Positions 1-9,425 of a stretch of 64,000 nt of DNA are shown piece by piece (within the stretch, counting starts at the first letter, position 1; each line of letters begins with the position of its first letter). The notes beneath the pieces were generated by a model. The model saw only the letters and a program-made list of their open reading frames with translations. It was not told the DNA's origin and did not search any database. Location of the stretch: positions 16,665-80,664 of the forward strand of contig DATJBV010000062.1 in the NCBI GenBank assembly GCA_035515055.1, read 5' to 3'. Source of the stretch: Pollutimonas sp035515055 (GTDB lineage: Bacteria; Pseudomonadota; Gammaproteobacteria; Burkholderiales; Burkholderiaceae_B). A program made the translations under genes and the position numbers.

Positions 1-285
1 TCCGAATGGACCCACTCACTGAAATTCTTTAGCCTGTTTGTGGCCGGTATTGTGTTGTGGGCATCCCTGCGGCAGGCGCGGAACGTTGTAAAGTTATTCT
101 TCCTGGGTAATTTTTCCTGGATGACCGCCATCATAGGAGTCTTGTACCAGGACCACGCCACGCGCCTATGTAATTTCTATTTGCTGGGCGACCAGGCATG
201 GGCGGGAATAGGCCTGGTGGCATATGCGGCAGTCCTGCCTATTGGCGCTGTCGCGGCGTACTACGTTAAAGACGTTAAAGGATAA
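1..285 (+). CDS. C-terminal part of a small membrane protein (5' end outside window)
   Basis: The reading frame is open from the first base, so the gene begins upstream. The 94 visible residues are strongly hydrophobic, with about three membrane segments (roughly 9-24, 32-50 and 68-86), and end in a short charged tail. No family motif was recognised. It lies 2 bp before coq7 on the same strand, so the two are probably co-transcribed. An internal GTG at 40 could be mistaken for a start, but coding sense continues upstream of it. Function unknown. Confidence 0.6.
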   Translation, partial: SEWTHSLKFFSLFVAGIVLWASLRQARNVVKLFFLGNFSWMTAIIGVLYQDHATRLCNFYLLGDQAWAGIGLVAYAAVLPIGAVAAYYVKDVKG

Positions 286-287
286 AG

Positions 288-983
288 ATGGTCACGCATT
301 CCACGGGCGCAGCCGCCCCGGCATTTTCCCGACGCATGGGATTGTTCGATAGCTTGTTGGCCGAGGCCGGCCGCGCCCTGCGCATACTCGATGGCTCGGT
401 CCATGCGGGCCGCCCCAATCCGGCCGGCCCCCGGCCGACTCCCGCGGGATCTGCCGCCGAGGCCGCCTTGACCCAGCAAGAGCAGTCGCATGCGGCCGGC
501 CTGATGCGCGTAAATCATGTGGGCGAAGTTTGCGCGCAGGCGCTGTATCGTGGCCAAGCGCTGTTTTGTCGCGATGCAGCAACCCGCTCCCTGCTGCACG
601 ACGCGGCTGCGGAAGAGGTTGACCACCTGGTATGGTGCCGCGAGCGCATTACCGAATTGCACAGTCATACCAGTCTGCTGAATCCGCTTTGGTATGCGGG
701 TTCTTTTACGCTCGGGGTGTTGGCAAGCAAGGCAGGGGTGGGCAAGAACCTGGGCTTCATGGCTGAAACAGAACGACAGGTCGAGCAACATCTGGACAAG
801 CATCTAAGCGACTTGCCGGTCGCCGATGAACGCTCCCGGGCCATCGTGACCAAAATGCGCGACGACGAGACCAACCATCGCAATACCGCTGAACGGAACG
901 GGGCACACAAGCTGCGCATGCCGGTGCGCGCCGCCATGCGTGCCATGTCCAAGGTCATGACCGTGACCGCTTATCGTGTGTAA
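288..983 (+). CDS. coq7: 3-demethoxyubiquinol 3-hydroxylase (Coq7-type di-iron enzyme)
   Basis: Coq7 performs the last ring hydroxylation of ubiquinone synthesis at the inner membrane. The 231-aa product has the family's carboxylate-bridged di-iron ligands: VNHVGE near residue 75-80, EEVDH near 109-113, an AETERQVEQHL helix near 159-169 and DDETNH near 192-197. The ATG at 288 is preceded by AAGGA. An in-frame ATG at 336 also exists, and the first ~16 residues are low in family features. It follows a membrane-protein gene by 2 bp. Members of this short family occur in Alcaligenaceae and Pseudomonas in place of UbiF. Confidence 0.93.
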   Translation: MVTHSTGAAAPAFSRRMGLFDSLLAEAGRALRILDGSVHAGRPNPAGPRPTPAGSAAEAALTQQEQSHAAGLMRVNHVGEVCAQALYRGQALFCRDAATRSLLHDAAAEEVDHLVWCRERITELHSHTSLLNPLWYAGSFTLGVLASKAGVGKNLGFMAETERQVEQHLDKHLSDLPVADERSRAIVTKMRDDETNHRNTAERNGAHKLRMPVRAAMRAMSKVMTVTAYRV

Positions 984-1063
984 GTCGGCCACGGTGTTGT
1001 AACGAAACGCCTAGGTGAAAAAGCAACAAAGTGGCCCCCTAACGACTTTTTTTATTATTTACC

Positions 1064-1092
1064 TTGCAACGCACAAAAATTCGGCATACACT
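1064..1092 (+). promoter_or_regulatory. sigma-70 promoter for the candidate small RNA
   Basis: A -35 TTGCAA (1064-1069) and -10 TACACT (1087-1092) are separated by exactly 17 bp. Transcription should begin near 1099. There is no ribosome-binding site downstream, and an intrinsic terminator follows about 140 bp later. Confidence 0.6.
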
Positions 1093-1098
1093 TTAGTT

Positions 1099-1274
1099 AT
1101 CGGATGTCCAAACGCGGACTTCAAGGGAAAACCCGAAAGGATCTCTTAAAGAACAACAAGCCGCGTGGTCTCAAGCGTAAAAGCTTTAGCAGCCAGACAT
1201 GCCACGATTGTCTCCTCCACCCTCCTCCTTTGGTGGATTTAGCCCGAGATCTCACGATCCCGGGCTTTTTTTTG
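1099..1274 (+). ncRNA. candidate small RNA with anti-Shine-Dalgarno hairpin loop
   Basis: About 176 nt are bounded by a 17-bp-spaced promoter and an intrinsic terminator. Visible structure: a short GTCC/GGAC stem (1106-1119), a GGG-AAAA-CCC hairpin (1125-1134), and a 6-bp stem TCCACC/GGTGGA (1216-1221 with 1232-1237) whose 10-nt loop is CTCCTCCTTT. The loop carries CCTCCTTT, identical to the 3' tail of 16S rRNA. A further TCTCCTCC lies just 5' of the stem. Rfam has a family named Betaproteobacteria toxic small RNA, which I recall as carrying anti-SD motifs; membership here is unverified. No coding sense is evident: the open frame starting at 1104 runs through the terminator. Confidence 0.6.
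1241..1273 (+). terminator. intrinsic terminator of the candidate small RNA
   Basis: An 11-bp stem (1241-1251 with 1256-1266, one A-C mismatch), a 4-nt loop TCAC, then eight T residues (1266-1273). Confidence 0.85.
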
Positions 1275-1462
1275 TCCATTCAGCCTATGGCGTTTTGCTG
1301 CTCGCGACGTGATGCTATGACATCGTACGCGCGGCCCCGCTGCTTCGCCCCGAAACGCAAAGGCCACGGCGTATTTTTTGTTGCATATATTTTCCGCAAT
1401 CCTGGCGGCATGTTACAAAAACGTCCGATAATGTCGATCATTACTTAGCCTATGGGGATTGT
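1275..1462. other. intergenic region before the polysaccharide locus
   Basis: About 190 bp between the small-RNA terminator and the first polysaccharide gene. It presumably holds the promoter of that locus, but no -35/-10 pair with good spacing could be chosen with confidence. Confidence 0.4.
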
Positions 1463-2602
1463 GTGACTTCGCCTCACCTTTGGGGGTCTTTTACCTGGTT
1501 TTACATTTGCGTCGTCGCGTTCATGGTGGGCGGCTTGATCGTCGCCTCCGAGCGTTGGCACGTCATGTTTACCGGCGATTCCGACATGAACAAACCGCAA
1601 GCGTCCCACTCGCGCAGCACGCCGCGTGTGGGCGGCCTTGCCGTGCTCGCCGGTACGTTGGCGGGCCTGCTTGTGCTCGGACCAAGCAACATGACTCTTA
1701 CGTGGCTGTGGCCGGTGCTCTTCATCGCCGCCATGCCAGTATTCGTCGCCGGCTTACTGGAAGACATTACCAAAGACGTTGGCTCGGGCAAGCGCCTGGC
1801 GGCCGCGTTCTTGTCGGCCGCCATAGCGTGGTGGCTGCTTGGCGGAGTCTCGCGCGTGGGCCTGGAGTGGGCCGACTGGGTGCTGTCCTTCTGGCCCATC
1901 TCGCTGTTATTCACCATGGTGGCGGTCGGCGGTTGTACGCACGCCTTGAATATCGTGGACGGAATGAACGGACTGGCGGGTATGATCGCCACGCTCATGG
2001 CCGTATCGCTGGCTCTTGTTGCCTTGCAAGTCCAAGACATTCCCATTTTCCTCATAGCAACGGCGCTGGCGTCGTCCACACTGGGCTTCCTGGTCTGGAA
2101 TTTTCCGTTCGGACGTGTGTTCCTCGGAGACGGCGGCGCGTATTTCCTGGGCTTCATGTTGGCGGAGCTGGCGGTGCAGCTGGTCGTGCGCAACCCCAGC
2201 GTTTCACCGTTTTATGCGCTGGCCGTGTTGTTCTACCCGGTGTTCGAGACCCTGTTTTCCATCTGGCGGCGCCGCTTCAAACGCGGTACGCCGGTTGACC
2301 AACCCGATGCGCTACACCTGCATCAACTGGTTTTCAGGCGCCTGGTCCGCGTAACCTTCAGCCGGGACGGCCGGCACGCCGTGCCGGCCTTGTGCAACGC
2401 CATGACGTCCCCCTATCTTTGGGTGCTTGCGCTCATCGGGCTGGTTCCCGCAACGATCTGGTGGGACAACGCCTGGGCGCTGTGCGCCAGCTTGGTGGTG
2501 TTCTGCTGGGTGTATATCTGGCTATATTCGCGACTGGTATCGTGGCGGCGACCGGCATGGCTGTTATTGCCGTCGCTGGGCCGCCATAGTCACAAAAAGT
2601 AA
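1463..2602 (+). CDS. WecA/MraY-family undecaprenyl-phosphate sugar-phosphate transferase
   Basis: Predicted initiating enzyme of a polysaccharide repeat unit: it moves a (probably HexNAc) sugar-1-phosphate from a UDP-sugar onto undecaprenyl phosphate. The 379-aa polytopic protein has PRVGGLA (54-60), the acidic GLLEDITKD (97-105), the hallmark ALNIVDGMNGLAG (161-173), VFLGDGGAYFLGF (209-221) and the basic PDALHLHQLVFRRL loop (281-294), all typical of WecA/WbpL/TagO. The start is GTG at 1463; upstream only GGGGA resembles a ribosome site, and an ATG at 1524 would remove the first membrane helix. It opens a same-strand run through 12867. The exact sugar is not readable. Confidence 0.85.
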   Translation: MTSPHLWGSFTWFYICVVAFMVGGLIVASERWHVMFTGDSDMNKPQASHSRSTPRVGGLAVLAGTLAGLLVLGPSNMTLTWLWPVLFIAAMPVFVAGLLEDITKDVGSGKRLAAAFLSAAIAWWLLGGVSRVGLEWADWVLSFWPISLLFTMVAVGGCTHALNIVDGMNGLAGMIATLMAVSLALVALQVQDIPIFLIATALASSTLGFLVWNFPFGRVFLGDGGAYFLGFMLAELAVQLVVRNPSVSPFYALAVLFYPVFETLFSIWRRRFKRGTPVDQPDALHLHQLVFRRLVRVTFSRDGRHAVPALCNAMTSPYLWVLALIGLVPATIWWDNAWALCASLVVFCWVYIWLYSRLVSWRRPAWLLLPSLGRHSHKK

Positions 2603-2652
2603 CGCAGTTCTCTATTCATTCTTTTTCAGTATCCGTAGCCTGGGAGATCAAG

Positions 2653-3927
<1,275 letters not shown>

Positions 3928-3949
3928 TCACTATCTTCAAAGGCATCAT

Positions 3950-4975
3950 ATGAGCACGCGTTATCAGGAAATTACGTCGCACTTGCAAACCGAACCGCGC
4001 GTATGGTTGGTGACCGGGTGTGCGGGCTTCATCGGGTCGAATCTGCTGGAAGCATTGCTGTCGCTTGGGCAGAAGGTCGTGGGGCTGGATAATTTTTCCA
4101 CCGGGCACCAATACAACCTGGACGAGGTCGAAAAGACGGTCACGCCGCAACAGTGGCAGAACTTCACCTTCCACGAGGGCGATATCCGCGACCTGGATGC
4201 GTGCCGCAAGGCTGTTGCCGGCACGGATCATGTGCTGCATCAGGCGGCGCTGGGTTCTGTACCGCGTTCGCTGCAAGACCCCATTACCAGCAATAGCGTC
4301 AATGTGGGCGGCTTTTTGAATATGTTGGTGGCCGCGCGCGACGCGGAGGTCAAGTCCTTCGTGTATGCCGCGTCCAGCTCGACCTACGGTGACCACGAAG
4401 CCCTGCCCAAGGTCGAAGACCGCATCGGGCGGCCGCTCTCGCCGTATGCCGTGACGAAGTTCGTCAATGAACTATACGCCGACGTCTTCACCCGCGCCTA
4501 CGGCTTCGGCAGCGTGGGCCTGCGCTATTTCAACGTGTTCGGCAAGCGCCAGGATCCCAACGGCGCGTATGCGGCGGTCATTCCGAAATGGATCAGCGCC
4601 ATGATACGTGGCGAAGATGTCATCGTGAATGGCGACGGCGAGACCAGCCGGGATTTCTGCTTCATCGACAACGTCGTGCAGGCCAACATCCTGGCGTCGC
4701 TGGCACAGCCGGAAGGCGTGAATCAGGTTTACAACGTGGCTTACAACGCGCGCACGAGCCTGAACGAACTTTTCGAGTATCTTGCCAAGGCGTTGGGAAA
4801 CAATGGCGTCGTCTACGACAAGCAGCCGGTATATAGCGACTTTCGCGCGGGCGATGTGCGCCATTCGCAGGCCGACATAAGCAAAGCCAAGCAACTGCTG
4901 GGATACGAACCGATGCATAACATCGTGCAAGGCATAGAAGTCTCCATGCCTTGGTATACGCAGTTCTTGCGTTGA
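3950..4975 (+). CDS. tviC: UDP-N-acetylhexosamine C4-epimerase (TviC/WbpP type)
   Basis: A short-chain dehydrogenase-type epimerase expected to interconvert the gluco and galacto forms of UDP-HexNAc or its uronic acid. The 341-aa protein has the NAD motif TGCAGFIGSN (22-31), the SSSTYG serine/threonine site (142-147) and catalytic YAVTK (Y166, K170). The ~15-residue extension before the Rossmann fold is characteristic of the WbpP/TviC group rather than GalE. It lies 22 bp after the dehydrogenase gene and 1 bp before the flippase gene, so co-transcription is very likely. Confidence 0.9.
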   Translation: MSTRYQEITSHLQTEPRVWLVTGCAGFIGSNLLEALLSLGQKVVGLDNFSTGHQYNLDEVEKTVTPQQWQNFTFHEGDIRDLDACRKAVAGTDHVLHQAALGSVPRSLQDPITSNSVNVGGFLNMLVAARDAEVKSFVYAASSSTYGDHEALPKVEDRIGRPLSPYAVTKFVNELYADVFTRAYGFGSVGLRYFNVFGKRQDPNGAYAAVIPKWISAMIRGEDVIVNGDGETSRDFCFIDNVVQANILASLAQPEGVNQVYNVAYNARTSLNELFEYLAKALGNNGVVYDKQPVYSDFRAGDVRHSQADISKAKQLLGYEPMHNIVQGIEVSMPWYTQFLR

Positions 4976-4976
4976 T

Positions 4977-6326
4977 TTGAAAAGCCTCAAGCAACGACTC
5001 TCCGGCCTGCATTCCGACCACCGACGCATTGCGCAAGGCGCAATGCGTGTGGCGTTTTTTCTGCTGCTGGGAAAGGCGGCTGGCGCCTTCAAGGAAATGG
5101 CGGTCGCGTACCGCTATGGCGTAAGCGATGTGGTCGATGCCTACCAGTTCACCATGGTCATGGCGAACTGGTTGCCGGTCACCCTGGTGGGTGCGCTGTC
5201 CATCGTCCTGATCCCCGTGCTGGTGCGCTCGCGCAAGCAGCCGCGCGCCAAACGTGCGCGATTTCTTGGTGAGCTGCAGGGCTGGACGATTGCCATCGGT
5301 ACGCTGCTGGCGGTCGTTACGTACGTAGCGTGGCCATGGGTGCTGGAGTGGACCGGGCAGGGCTTGCCCGCCGAGGCCCGCCGCATGAGCGCGGAGCTGA
5401 TGCTGGCGTTCGCCCCGGCGGCGCTGCTTACGCTGATGACGGGCATCAGTGCCGCGCGTTTGCGCGCGCACGAGCGCCATATCAACACGTTGCTCGACAG
5501 CGTTCCCGCCGTGGTCATTCTTGTATGGGTCTTGCTGGCGACGACAGTGACAGGCGTCGGCCCCTTGCTGTGGGGAACGCTGGTGGGCTATTTCGTTCAG
5601 TCGGCATGGCTGCTGTGGTTGGCAGCCAGGGCCGATCGCATGTGGGCCAGGCCGGTATTAGGCTTTCGGTCGGACCATTGGCCCGATTTGGTCAAGGCGG
5701 CGGGCGTCATGCTGATAGGTCAGGTGGCCATGAGTTTCGTTGGTCCTATCGACCAATACACGGCCGCGAACCTGGGCGGCAACGCCAACGCGACGCTGGG
5801 CTATGCCAGCCGGCTCTTGTCCCTGCTGTTGGGCGTGGGCGCGGCTTCCGTCGGGCGCGCGGCATTGCCGGTGCTGGCCGATATTCAAAGCCGGGGCGAT
5901 CCTCATCGTGCCCGCTCGACGGCCCTGAAATGGTCGGTCCTGATGGTGCTTGGCGGCGCCGCGGTGACCCTTGCCGGCTGGGTGCTTGCTCCTTGGGGCG
6001 TAAGCCTGGTGTTCGAGCGTGGCGCCTTCACCGCCGCAAACACCGCCGCTGTCGCCGACGTCGTCCGTTGGGGCCTGCTTCAGCTGCCGTTCTATTTCGG
6101 TGTGCTCATCCTGGTGCAGTTGCTGGCCAGCCAGAACCGATACCGCCTCATGGCAGCCATTGCCGTTGCCAATTTTGTCCTCAAGGCGGCCATGAACCAG
6201 GTGCTGGCCCCCATCATGGGGCCCGCCGGCATCATGCTGGCCACCAGCATGATGTATGCCTTGTCTTACGGCTGCTACGCAGTGGCGGCCATGCGTTCGT
6301 TGCCCGCGCGGGTTGCGCGGGACTAG
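4977..6326 (+). CDS. MurJ/MviN-like polysaccharide lipid flippase
   Basis: A 449-aa polytopic membrane protein of the MviN/MurJ branch of the MOP exporter superfamily, with about 12-14 helices and an early AFKEMAVAYRYGVSDVVDAY region typical of the branch found in polysaccharide loci. It probably flips undecaprenyl-linked oligosaccharide made by its neighbours and stands in for a Wzx. The chosen TTG start lies 1 bp after the epimerase stop; an ATG at 5043 has a better AAGG site but removes the conserved HRRIAQGA lead-in. It could in principle be the cell's true MurJ, but the locus context argues against that. Confidence 0.78.
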   Translation: MKSLKQRLSGLHSDHRRIAQGAMRVAFFLLLGKAAGAFKEMAVAYRYGVSDVVDAYQFTMVMANWLPVTLVGALSIVLIPVLVRSRKQPRAKRARFLGELQGWTIAIGTLLAVVTYVAWPWVLEWTGQGLPAEARRMSAELMLAFAPAALLTLMTGISAARLRAHERHINTLLDSVPAVVILVWVLLATTVTGVGPLLWGTLVGYFVQSAWLLWLAARADRMWARPVLGFRSDHWPDLVKAAGVMLIGQVAMSFVGPIDQYTAANLGGNANATLGYASRLLSLLLGVGAASVGRAALPVLADIQSRGDPHRARSTALKWSVLMVLGGAAVTLAGWVLAPWGVSLVFERGAFTAANTAAVADVVRWGLLQLPFYFGVLILVQLLASQNRYRLMAAIAVANFVLKAAMNQVLAPIMGPAGIMLATSMMYALSYGCYAVAAMRSLPARVARD

Positions 6327-6348
6327 TATCTCCAACACAGGTATTGTT

Positions 6349-7473
6349 TTGATCCAATCGTCTTTTCAGCACCATCTGATGATAGTCATCCATTCGCTCA
6401 GTGGCGGCGGCGCCGAGCGCGTGGCGGCCGACCTGAGCGCTTACTGGGTGCAGCGCGGCTATAAAGTCACGCTGGTGACCCAGGCCGACCCTAGCACCGA
6501 TGTCTACCCGCTCCATCCCGACGTCACCCGCCACTCCTTGCGCAGCGCGGCCGCCAGCACAGGTAAATTCAGCGCCGCCGTTGCCAATCTTCGGCGGGTC
6601 TGGAGCCTGCGCCGCCTGATCCAGCGCGAGCGGCCCACTGTCGTCCTGGGCATGATGACCACCGCGTCCATCCTGGCGATCACCGCGGCGCGCGGGCAGC
6701 CATGCCGCGTCATCGCAACCGAACACACCCATCCGCCGTCCCAGGAGCTGCCTGAGATGTGGCTGCGCCTGCGCCGCTGGGCTTACCCTCAGGCGGCTGC
6801 CGTCGTGGCGCTTACCTCGGGAACCGCCGCGTGGCTGCGGGAACATGTTCCCGGATCCAGCGTCACGGTGATCCCCAATGCGGTGCGCTGGCCGCTGGAA
6901 AGCGGCGAGCCAGCCGTGCCGCCTCCGCCGACGCAAGGGCGCAGCAGGCTGCTGGCCGCCGGGCGCCTTCATCCGCACAAGGGCTTCGATCTTCTTATTC
7001 AGGCATTCCACGAGATTGCCGGCCACTTTCCCGATTGGGACCTGGTCATCCTGGGCGAGGGCAGTTGCCGCGAGGCCTTGCAGGAGCAGATCGATGCGGC
7101 GGGCCTGACCGATCGCGTCAGCATGCCCGGCCGTGTGGGCAACGTGGGCGACTGGTACCGGGAAGCCGATTTGTATGTGCTCAGTTCGCGCGTCGAGGGC
7201 TTGTCCAACACGCTGCTCGAAGCGATGGCCAGTGGATTGGCGCCCGTGGCGTTCGATTGCGAAACCGGTCCCCGGGAAATCGTGCGCAACGGGATAGACG
7301 GGGTATTGGTGAATCCGCCCGAGGACACCGAGGCCTTGGCCGCGCATTTATCCGACATGATGGCTCACCGCGAGCAGCGCGCCGCCTATGCCCGCCGGGC
7401 AGTCGATGTGCGCGACCGGTTTTCCACGACACGCGTCATGGCGTTGTGGGGCCATTTATTTGAAGTGCAATAA
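6349..7473 (+). CDS. GT4-family glycosyltransferase
   Basis: A GT-B retaining glycosyltransferase, about 374 aa, likely adding a sugar to the lipid-linked repeat unit on the cytoplasmic face. The N-terminal domain begins MIVIHSLSGGGAERVA; the C-terminal donor domain has AAGRLHPHKGFDLLI and the E-x7-E block SSRVEGLSNTLLEAMASG followed by GPREIVRNG. Start choice is uncertain: TTG at 6349 (weak ACAGG) or ATG at 6379 immediately before the first strand. It lies about 20 bp after the flippase gene. Donor and linkage unknown. Confidence 0.85.
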   Translation: MIQSSFQHHLMIVIHSLSGGGAERVAADLSAYWVQRGYKVTLVTQADPSTDVYPLHPDVTRHSLRSAAASTGKFSAAVANLRRVWSLRRLIQRERPTVVLGMMTTASILAITAARGQPCRVIATEHTHPPSQELPEMWLRLRRWAYPQAAAVVALTSGTAAWLREHVPGSSVTVIPNAVRWPLESGEPAVPPPPTQGRSRLLAAGRLHPHKGFDLLIQAFHEIAGHFPDWDLVILGEGSCREALQEQIDAAGLTDRVSMPGRVGNVGDWYREADLYVLSSRVEGLSNTLLEAMASGLAPVAFDCETGPREIVRNGIDGVLVNPPEDTEALAAHLSDMMAHREQRAAYARRAVDVRDRFSTTRVMALWGHLFEVQ

Positions 7474-7505
7474 GGCCGCCCCCGGGGCCGGCATGGAAAC
7501 TGACT

Positions 7506-9425
7506 ATGTGTGGAATCGTTGGCATTTGGGGCAGCTTGCCCGACAAAAAGTCCGTCATCCGCAGCGGTTGCCGCCGCATGCGGCATCGAGGTCCCGATAG
7601 CGAGGGCTATTGGGAAGACGAGGGTGCTGGCATGGCAGTCGGGCACGTGCGGCTGGCCATTCTGGACTTGTCCGAGGCCGGCAGCCAGCCCATGGCTTCG
7701 GCCTGCGGGCGATTCGTGCTTGTCCTGAACGGGGAAGTCTATAACCATCTGGAACTGCGCGACCTGCTGGAAGGCCAGGGCCGGGCGCCGGCATGGCGTG
7801 GCCACTCCGACACGGAGACCTTGCTGGCGTGCTTTTGCGCCTGGGGTGTCGCCAGGACGCTGCAAGCGGCGGTCGGCATGTTTGCCATGGGTTTGTGGGA
7901 CAAGCACGAACGGACCTTGTCGCTCATGCGCGACCGCATGGGAGAAAAGCCCTTGTACATGGGGTTCGTGGCCGGTAATTTTGTATTCGCCTCCGAGCTG
8001 AAGGCGCTGGTCGATATTCCCGGTTTCAATCGCGACCCCGATCGCGCCGCCTTGTCGGCGCTGCTGCGGCATAACTACATTCCCGCGCCCTTGAGCATTT
8101 ACGAGTGCATCAAGAAGCTGCCGCCCGGATGCTGGCTGGAATTGTCGGAACAGCAGCGCCAGCACGGCGGTTTGCCGACGCCCCAGCGCTACTGGTCGGC
8201 CCAGGACGTGGCGCGGCAGGCGCATGGCCATCGGTTGGCGTTCAGTTCGGATAACGACGCGGTGGACCAACTGGAATCTGTCCTGACGACTGCGGTGAAG
8301 GGGCAGATGCTGTCGGACGTCGCGCTCGGCGCATTCTTGTCGGGCGGCATCGATTCGTCGACCATCGTCGCCTTGATGCAGAAAGAAAACACCAAGGCCG
8401 TCAAGACCTTCTCGATCGGCTTCGACGATCCCGTGTATAACGAGGCCGAACACGCCAGGGCGGTGGCGGCGCATCTGGGCACCCAGCATACCGAGCTTTA
8501 CGTCAGCGCCAACGACGCGCTGGCGCTGGTTCCCGGGCTGGCCGGCGTTTACGACGAACCCTTTGCCGACTCATCCCAGATTCCCACGCTATTGGTAACG
8601 CGGATGGCGCGCCAGCATGTGACAGTCGCCTTGTCCGGCGACGGCGGCGACGAATTGTTTGGCGGTTACTCGCGTTATTTCCGCGCCCAGCGCTGGTGGC
8701 AGAAACGGCAGGCCATTCCCCAGGCCTTGCGCGCGCCGATGGCCTCCGCCGCACGCATGGCGGCCAAGATGCGCCGCGCCGGCCATGGGCGCGACCAGCT
8801 CGACAAGCTGGCCGACGTCCTGGCGGCCCCGCATGCGGGCGCCTTCTACCGCCAATTCGTCTCGTACTGGAAAGATCCGGCCCAGGCCGTGATTGGCGGA
8901 GCCGCGTTTGCCAGCCCCTTCGATGCGGCGCCGGACGCGTCCTTCTTCGAGAGCATGATGCTGCTCGATGCGCAGACCTATCTTCCCGACGACATCCTGG
9001 TGAAGGTGGATCGCGCGGCCATGGCCAACAGCCTGGAAACACGCGTTCCCATGATCGATCATCGCGTCTTTGCCTTTGCGCACAGTTTGCCGCTGGACTA
9101 CAAGATACGAGACGGCCAGGGAAAGTGGCTGTTGCGTGAGCTTTTGTACAGGCACGTACCGCGCAGCCTCGTGGAGCGACCCAAGAAGGGTTTTTCCGTG
9201 CCGCTCGCCGCCTGGCTGCGGGGGCCGCTGAAAGACTGGGGGGCGGCGCTGCTCGACCCGGCATTATTGCGTCAACAGGGCTTGTTCCATGCCGCGCCTA
9301 TACTGGCGAAATGGCAGGAACATCAGTCCGGGCAACGTGACTGGAGCACGCATTTGTGGAGCATACTCATGACGCAGGCATGGCTGGAGCAGCATAGGGC
9401 CACGACCACGGCGGATTCCGCATGA
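7506..9425 (+). CDS. asnB: AsnB-type glutamine-dependent amidotransferase
   Basis: A 639-aa protein with an N-terminal class II glutamine amidotransferase domain (catalytic Cys2 in MCGIVGIWG) and a C-terminal asparagine-synthase ATP-pyrophosphatase domain (SGGIDSS at 279-285; GDGGDELFGGYSRYF further on). The chemistry is ATP-dependent amidation of a carboxylate with glutamine nitrogen. Free asparagine is the textbook product, but relatives inside O-antigen or capsule loci (e.g. WbpS) are thought to amidate uronic acids. Sandwiched between glycosyltransferases, overlapping the next by 4 bp (ATGA), and sharing a locus with UDP-HexNAcA-forming enzymes, a sugar uronamide role is favoured by inference. 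Confidence 0.9.
   Translation: MCGIVGIWGSLPDKKSVIRSGCRRMRHRGPDSEGYWEDEGAGMAVGHVRLAILDLSEAGSQPMASACGRFVLVLNGEVYNHLELRDLLEGQGRAPAWRGHSDTETLLACFCAWGVARTLQAAVGMFAMGLWDKHERTLSLMRDRMGEKPLYMGFVAGNFVFASELKALVDIPGFNRDPDRAALSALLRHNYIPAPLSIYECIKKLPPGCWLELSEQQRQHGGLPTPQRYWSAQDVARQAHGHRLAFSSDNDAVDQLESVLTTAVKGQMLSDVALGAFLSGGIDSSTIVALMQKENTKAVKTFSIGFDDPVYNEAEHARAVAAHLGTQHTELYVSANDALALVPGLAGVYDEPFADSSQIPTLLVTRMARQHVTVALSGDGGDELFGGYSRYFRAQRWWQKRQAIPQALRAPMASAARMAAKMRRAGHGRDQLDKLADVLAAPHAGAFYRQFVSYWKDPAQAVIGGAAFASPFDAAPDASFFESMMLLDAQTYLPDDILVKVDRAAMANSLETRVPMIDHRVFAFAHSLPLDYKIRDGQGKWLLRELLYRHVPRSLVERPKKGFSVPLAAWLRGPLKDWGAALLDPALLRQQGLFHAAPILAKWQEHQSGQRDWSTHLWSILMTQAWLEQHRATTTADSA

Noticed and set aside
1104..1448. 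Open frame of 114 codons inside the gap after coq7
   Set aside because: It runs straight through a strong intrinsic terminator, has no ribosome site and no protein-like composition; the region is better read as a small RNA.
7506..9425. asnB as a plain housekeeping asparagine synthetase
   Set aside because: Not excluded biochemically, but coupling to glycosyltransferases and the amino-uronic acid genes makes sugar amidation more likely; kept as the stated alternative.
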